A stretch of DNA of 64,000 bases from Cenococcum geophilum 1.58 (taxonomy: Eukaryota > Ascomycota > Dothideomycetes > Gloniales > Gloniaceae), in NCBI GenBank assembly GCA_001692895.1, contig KV748269.1, positions 353,303 to 417,302 on the forward strand. Direction: 5' to 3'. A program made the position numbers and the translations under genes. Positions 61,805-64,000 of the stretch are shown here, piece by piece. Every line of letters starts with the position of its first letter. Position 1 is the first letter of the stretch. Below the pieces are notes generated by a model. That model was not told where the DNA came from. It saw only the letters and a list, made by a program, of their open reading frames with translations, and ran no database searches.

Positions 61805-62220
61805 TATAACGGAACCTTATAGTAAGAACTACGATGGGCTTGTTATTAGGCTAGGTGTATAGGTAATATAAGTATAGAGGTTAACAAGTAATAATAACTA
61901 GTGGAGTGGTTGCCTAATAAATTAACTCTAATTATATTCTAAGAATTACTATAAGGAAGGAACTATCTAGGTAGGGATTAAGGGTCCTTAAATATATAAC
62001 CGTACTCCTATGAAATCCTTCTTATACATATGCTCTGTCTACTCTGTCGCGGATTATATAGATCCTATAGATTATACAGATTATATTACGTGACCTTGGT
62101 TACCATTCCTTATTATATAGCTCCACTAGTTTTATCCTAGACCGTGCCTAAATTAACTAACTAGCTTCTTCTGACTCTTCCCTAAGTAGTTATAACATCG
62201 TACTTAAAGCGTCCGTAACA
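61805..62220 (-). repeat. Right (5') LTR of Gypsy copy D
   Basis: 416 bp, TATAACGGAACC ... GCGTCCGTAACA. Confidence 0.85.
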
Positions 62221-62276
62221 CTTCCGGTTCTTATCTTTAGGTGCTTTATATATATTATATATATTATTTATATATA

Positions 62277-62495
62277 TGTCTGCATAAGTAGAGGTTGTAA
62301 ATATCTGACGTGGAGCGTATACGGCAGGGGCCGCATGGCGTAGCGTAGGTCACTTGACTACTTACGGCCCGATAGATAGCCCGACCTTTACTACCCCTTT
62401 CTTTCTCTCTTAGTAGACGACAAGAAGACACGAATGAATCAAAGAACCTGTTACCTTATATTGCAATTGCAGTACCCCCCCGGGTGATACCGACA
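62277..62495. mobile_element. Solo LTR, 219 bp, little RIP
   Basis: TGTCTGCATAAG ... TGATACCGACA, with ATATA on both sides (62272-62276 and 62496-62500). The TA-rich host sequence on the two sides repeats over about 27 bp, more than a usual 5-bp duplication. The C-run and TGATNCCGA-like end resemble the solo LTR at 59443. Confidence 0.7.
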
Positions 62496-62869
62496 ATATA
62501 TTATATATATTATTTATATATATAATCTATACCAATATATAATATACTTAGTGTCTTAGGTTAACTCTTAGCTTATCTTTATCCTTAAGTTTAAACCTTT
62601 CTTGCATTAATTTAAGCGTTATAACCTCTTTTACAGGTACTAAGATTTACCTCTTACTTCTTTAGTCCTCTAATTACTTCTTTAGATCCTTTAATGTTAT
62701 AATTAAAGCTCCTTTAATATAACTTATAGCCTTCTCCGTAATCGGGTAGTTTTAGATAACTTTCTTATCCAACTATATATAGAAATCTTCCTACTTATTA
62801 TTATGTCGTTATCTATACTACTTTTAGTATAACCCTTTAAGTATATATATTAGGAAATTGTTCATGCCT

Positions 62870-63057
62870 CCTAACAGTACTGACAGGCTCCTAATAGCTC
62901 CTGTTAGGGCTGCCAGGATCTCTAGGAGACACTTACACTCGGCTTCCTGTCAGGAGCCTGTTAGGAGGCCACTCGGACCACCCGGACCACCCGGACCACT
63001 AGTACCTCCAGGACCACTAGGACCACCAGGACAATTAGGACTATCAGTACTGTTAGG
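62870..63057. repeat. 188-bp inverted-repeat block with a collagen-like 9-bp repeat
   Basis: CCTAACAGTACTGA (62870-62883) is perfectly inverted at 63044-63057. Between them is a run of 9-bp units of the GGACCACCC type (62975-63040). One frame translates as GPPGPPGPLVPPGPLGPPG, but its only in-frame start choices are weak and the length is 70 codons, so I do not call a gene. The left boundary is where homology to copy B stops. Confidence 0.6.
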
Positions 63058-63212
63058 ACAATTAGGATAAGATTAAAACTAAAGATTAAAAATAACGCAT
63101 ATTAATGCTCTTGTATTTACAGCCAGCTAATAAATATAAAATTAGTTCGATTTTAAGCCCTATGCTATATACAGGATGCATAATCCAAATTGTCCTTCTT
63201 ACCTACCTGTGT

Positions 63213-63290
63213 CGCAGAGGCTCCAAATCGTCGATTGGCGGTCCCCGATGATCCGCCGGCCGTGTACTGATTTCCTGACTAGGCCTAGTG

Positions 63291-63321
<31 letters not shown>

Positions 63322-63840
63322 ACCTACCTGCCTGCCTACCTGCCTACCTACCTGCTTGCATACCTGTCTACCTACCTACCTGCCTACCTACCTGCCTGCC
63401 TGCCTATCTATGTGTCAGTGTCTGATTTAATTCGGGGGAGGGGTCGGCCCGATTAAAGGCTCTGATTGATTCGAACCGTTCTCTATGGCCGTTCACTGGC
63501 TGCCCTTCCTGCCTACTACCTATGTCTGTCTGTTATAGAAGCCCTGCGTCGTTCTAGGGGACGATTGCTCGGGCGTCGAGCGATTGATTGAGGGGGAAGC
63601 CTTCGCAGAGGCTCCAAATCGTCGATTGGCGGTATTCCCGATGATCAGCCGGCCGTGTACTGATTTCCTAACTAGGCCTTATGCCTACCTGTCTGCCTGT
63701 CTGCCTGTCTGCCTGTCTGCCTGTCTGCCTGTCTGCCTATCCGCCTATCCGCCTATCTGTCTTTCTGCCTGTATATTAGTGTCTGATTTAATTTGGGGGA
63801 GGGGTCGGCCCAGTTGAAGGCTCTAGCTGTATATTCGAAC
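63213..63840. repeat. 391-bp tandem duplication with tetranucleotide microsatellites
   Basis: CGCAGAGGCTCCAAATCGTC starts at 63213 and again at 63604. Each unit has the same order: that start, a GCCGGCCGTGTACTGATTTC block, a microsatellite (CCTG/CCTA at 63289-63405 in unit 1; CTGT/CTGC at 63680-63775 in unit 2), then TGTCTGATTTAATT and GGGGGAGGGGTCGGCCC. The units differ by point changes and microsatellite type. Not RIPed. No gene. Confidence 0.75.
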
Positions 63841-64000
63841 GGTGGTTGTCTGGGGCCAGGCTTGGCGAAAATAAGGAAATACGATGTCGATCCAATATAG
63901 ACCGGAAAATTATATTTCCGCAACATTAAAATACATTTAACCATCACAAATTATTATATTGTTAGTAAGGAGTTTTAAAGTAATAAATATATATTTATAA

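Larger units (their letters stand above)
54095..62220 (-). mobile_element. Ty3/Gypsy chromovirus copy D, nearly complete, RIP-degraded
   Basis: Bounded by CTTCC (54090-54094 and 62221-62225), with 416-bp LTRs at both ends. Without the 59443-59613 solo LTR it is about 7.95 kb, collinear with copy C: chromodomain at about 55340, integrase, RNase H at about 56700-56900, RT at about 57500-57900, protease, then gag to 61804. All frames are broken. It is inserted in copy B, in the piece just right of copy C. Confidence 0.88.
34620..62848 (-). mobile_element. Ty3/Gypsy chromovirus copy B, host of all later insertions
   Basis: Own sequence is in pieces: 34620-36308, 43055-45996, 53911-54094, 62226-62276 and 62501-62848, about 5.2 kb in total. 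This matches the first 5.2 kb of the complete copy C, from LTR to part of gag. The 5' end (rest of gag and right LTR) is missing; homology ends near 62848. RT is recognisable at about 44800-45150 despite RIP: on the minus strand [26 protein letters not shown] and VYLNNIIIY (from YLDD). Four separate insertions interrupt it, each with a 5-bp target duplication. Confidence 0.85.

Noticed and set aside
62858..63070. A collagen-like gene of 70 codons
   Set aside because: It starts at a non-ATG codon, consists mostly of a 9-bp repeat and is bounded by inverted repeats.

Overview
The window reads as nuclear DNA of a filamentous ascomycete (Pezizomycotina). Every gene has short introns (44-82 bp, one of 507 bp) with GT..AG ends and mostly CTAAC-like branch sites. 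The products are typical fungal housekeeping proteins. The flanks are AT-rich transposon graveyards carrying the signature of repeat-induced point mutation (RIP): C-to-T and G-to-A changes and Gln/Trp codons turned into stops. The exact genus cannot be read from the sequence.

Layout. (1) 1-11.6 kb: a RIP-degraded Ty3/Gypsy chromovirus (copy A, TSD TAAAC) sits inside a broken piggyBac-like transposase gene. Copy A holds a Tad1-like LINE fragment in place of its RT/RNase H, and its right LTR is split by a 2.73-kb GC-richer minisatellite block that looks un-RIPed. (2) 11.7-33.3 kb: a gene island with ARE-type sterol O-acyltransferase, a kinase pseudogene, Mediator subunit 4, neuronal calcium sensor NCS-1, a TM9SF/EMP70 protein, a small secreted probably GPI-anchored protein, the NatC catalytic subunit NAA30/MAK3, the triacylglycerol-forming acyltransferase LRO1 (PDAT) and a frameshifted F-box-like gene. 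Between TM9SF and the GPI protein lie a dead SnoaL/NTF2-like gene fragment and a 677-bp TIR element that contains a MITE and a 12-bp minisatellite. (3) 34.1-62.85 kb: a nest of retrotransposons. Gypsy copy B was invaded by a solo LTR, which holds a Ty1/Copia element, then by Gypsy copies C and D and by two small solo LTRs. Target-site duplications resolve each insertion. (4) 62.87-64 kb: GC-richer simple-sequence DNA, with a collagen-like 9-bp repeat between inverted repeats and a 391-bp tandem duplication carrying CCTG/CTGT microsatellites.

Gene logic. ARE (steryl ester synthesis) and LRO1 (triacylglycerol synthesis) are the two acyltransferase branches that fill lipid droplets and lie 15 kb apart. 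NCS-1 and TM9SF belong to calcium/phosphoinositide signalling and Golgi-endosome trafficking. Med4/NCS-1 and NAA30/LRO1 are divergent pairs that probably share promoters. I found no tRNA, rRNA or CRISPR array. Coordinates of spliced genes give the full span from start to stop; exon limits are in the evidence.
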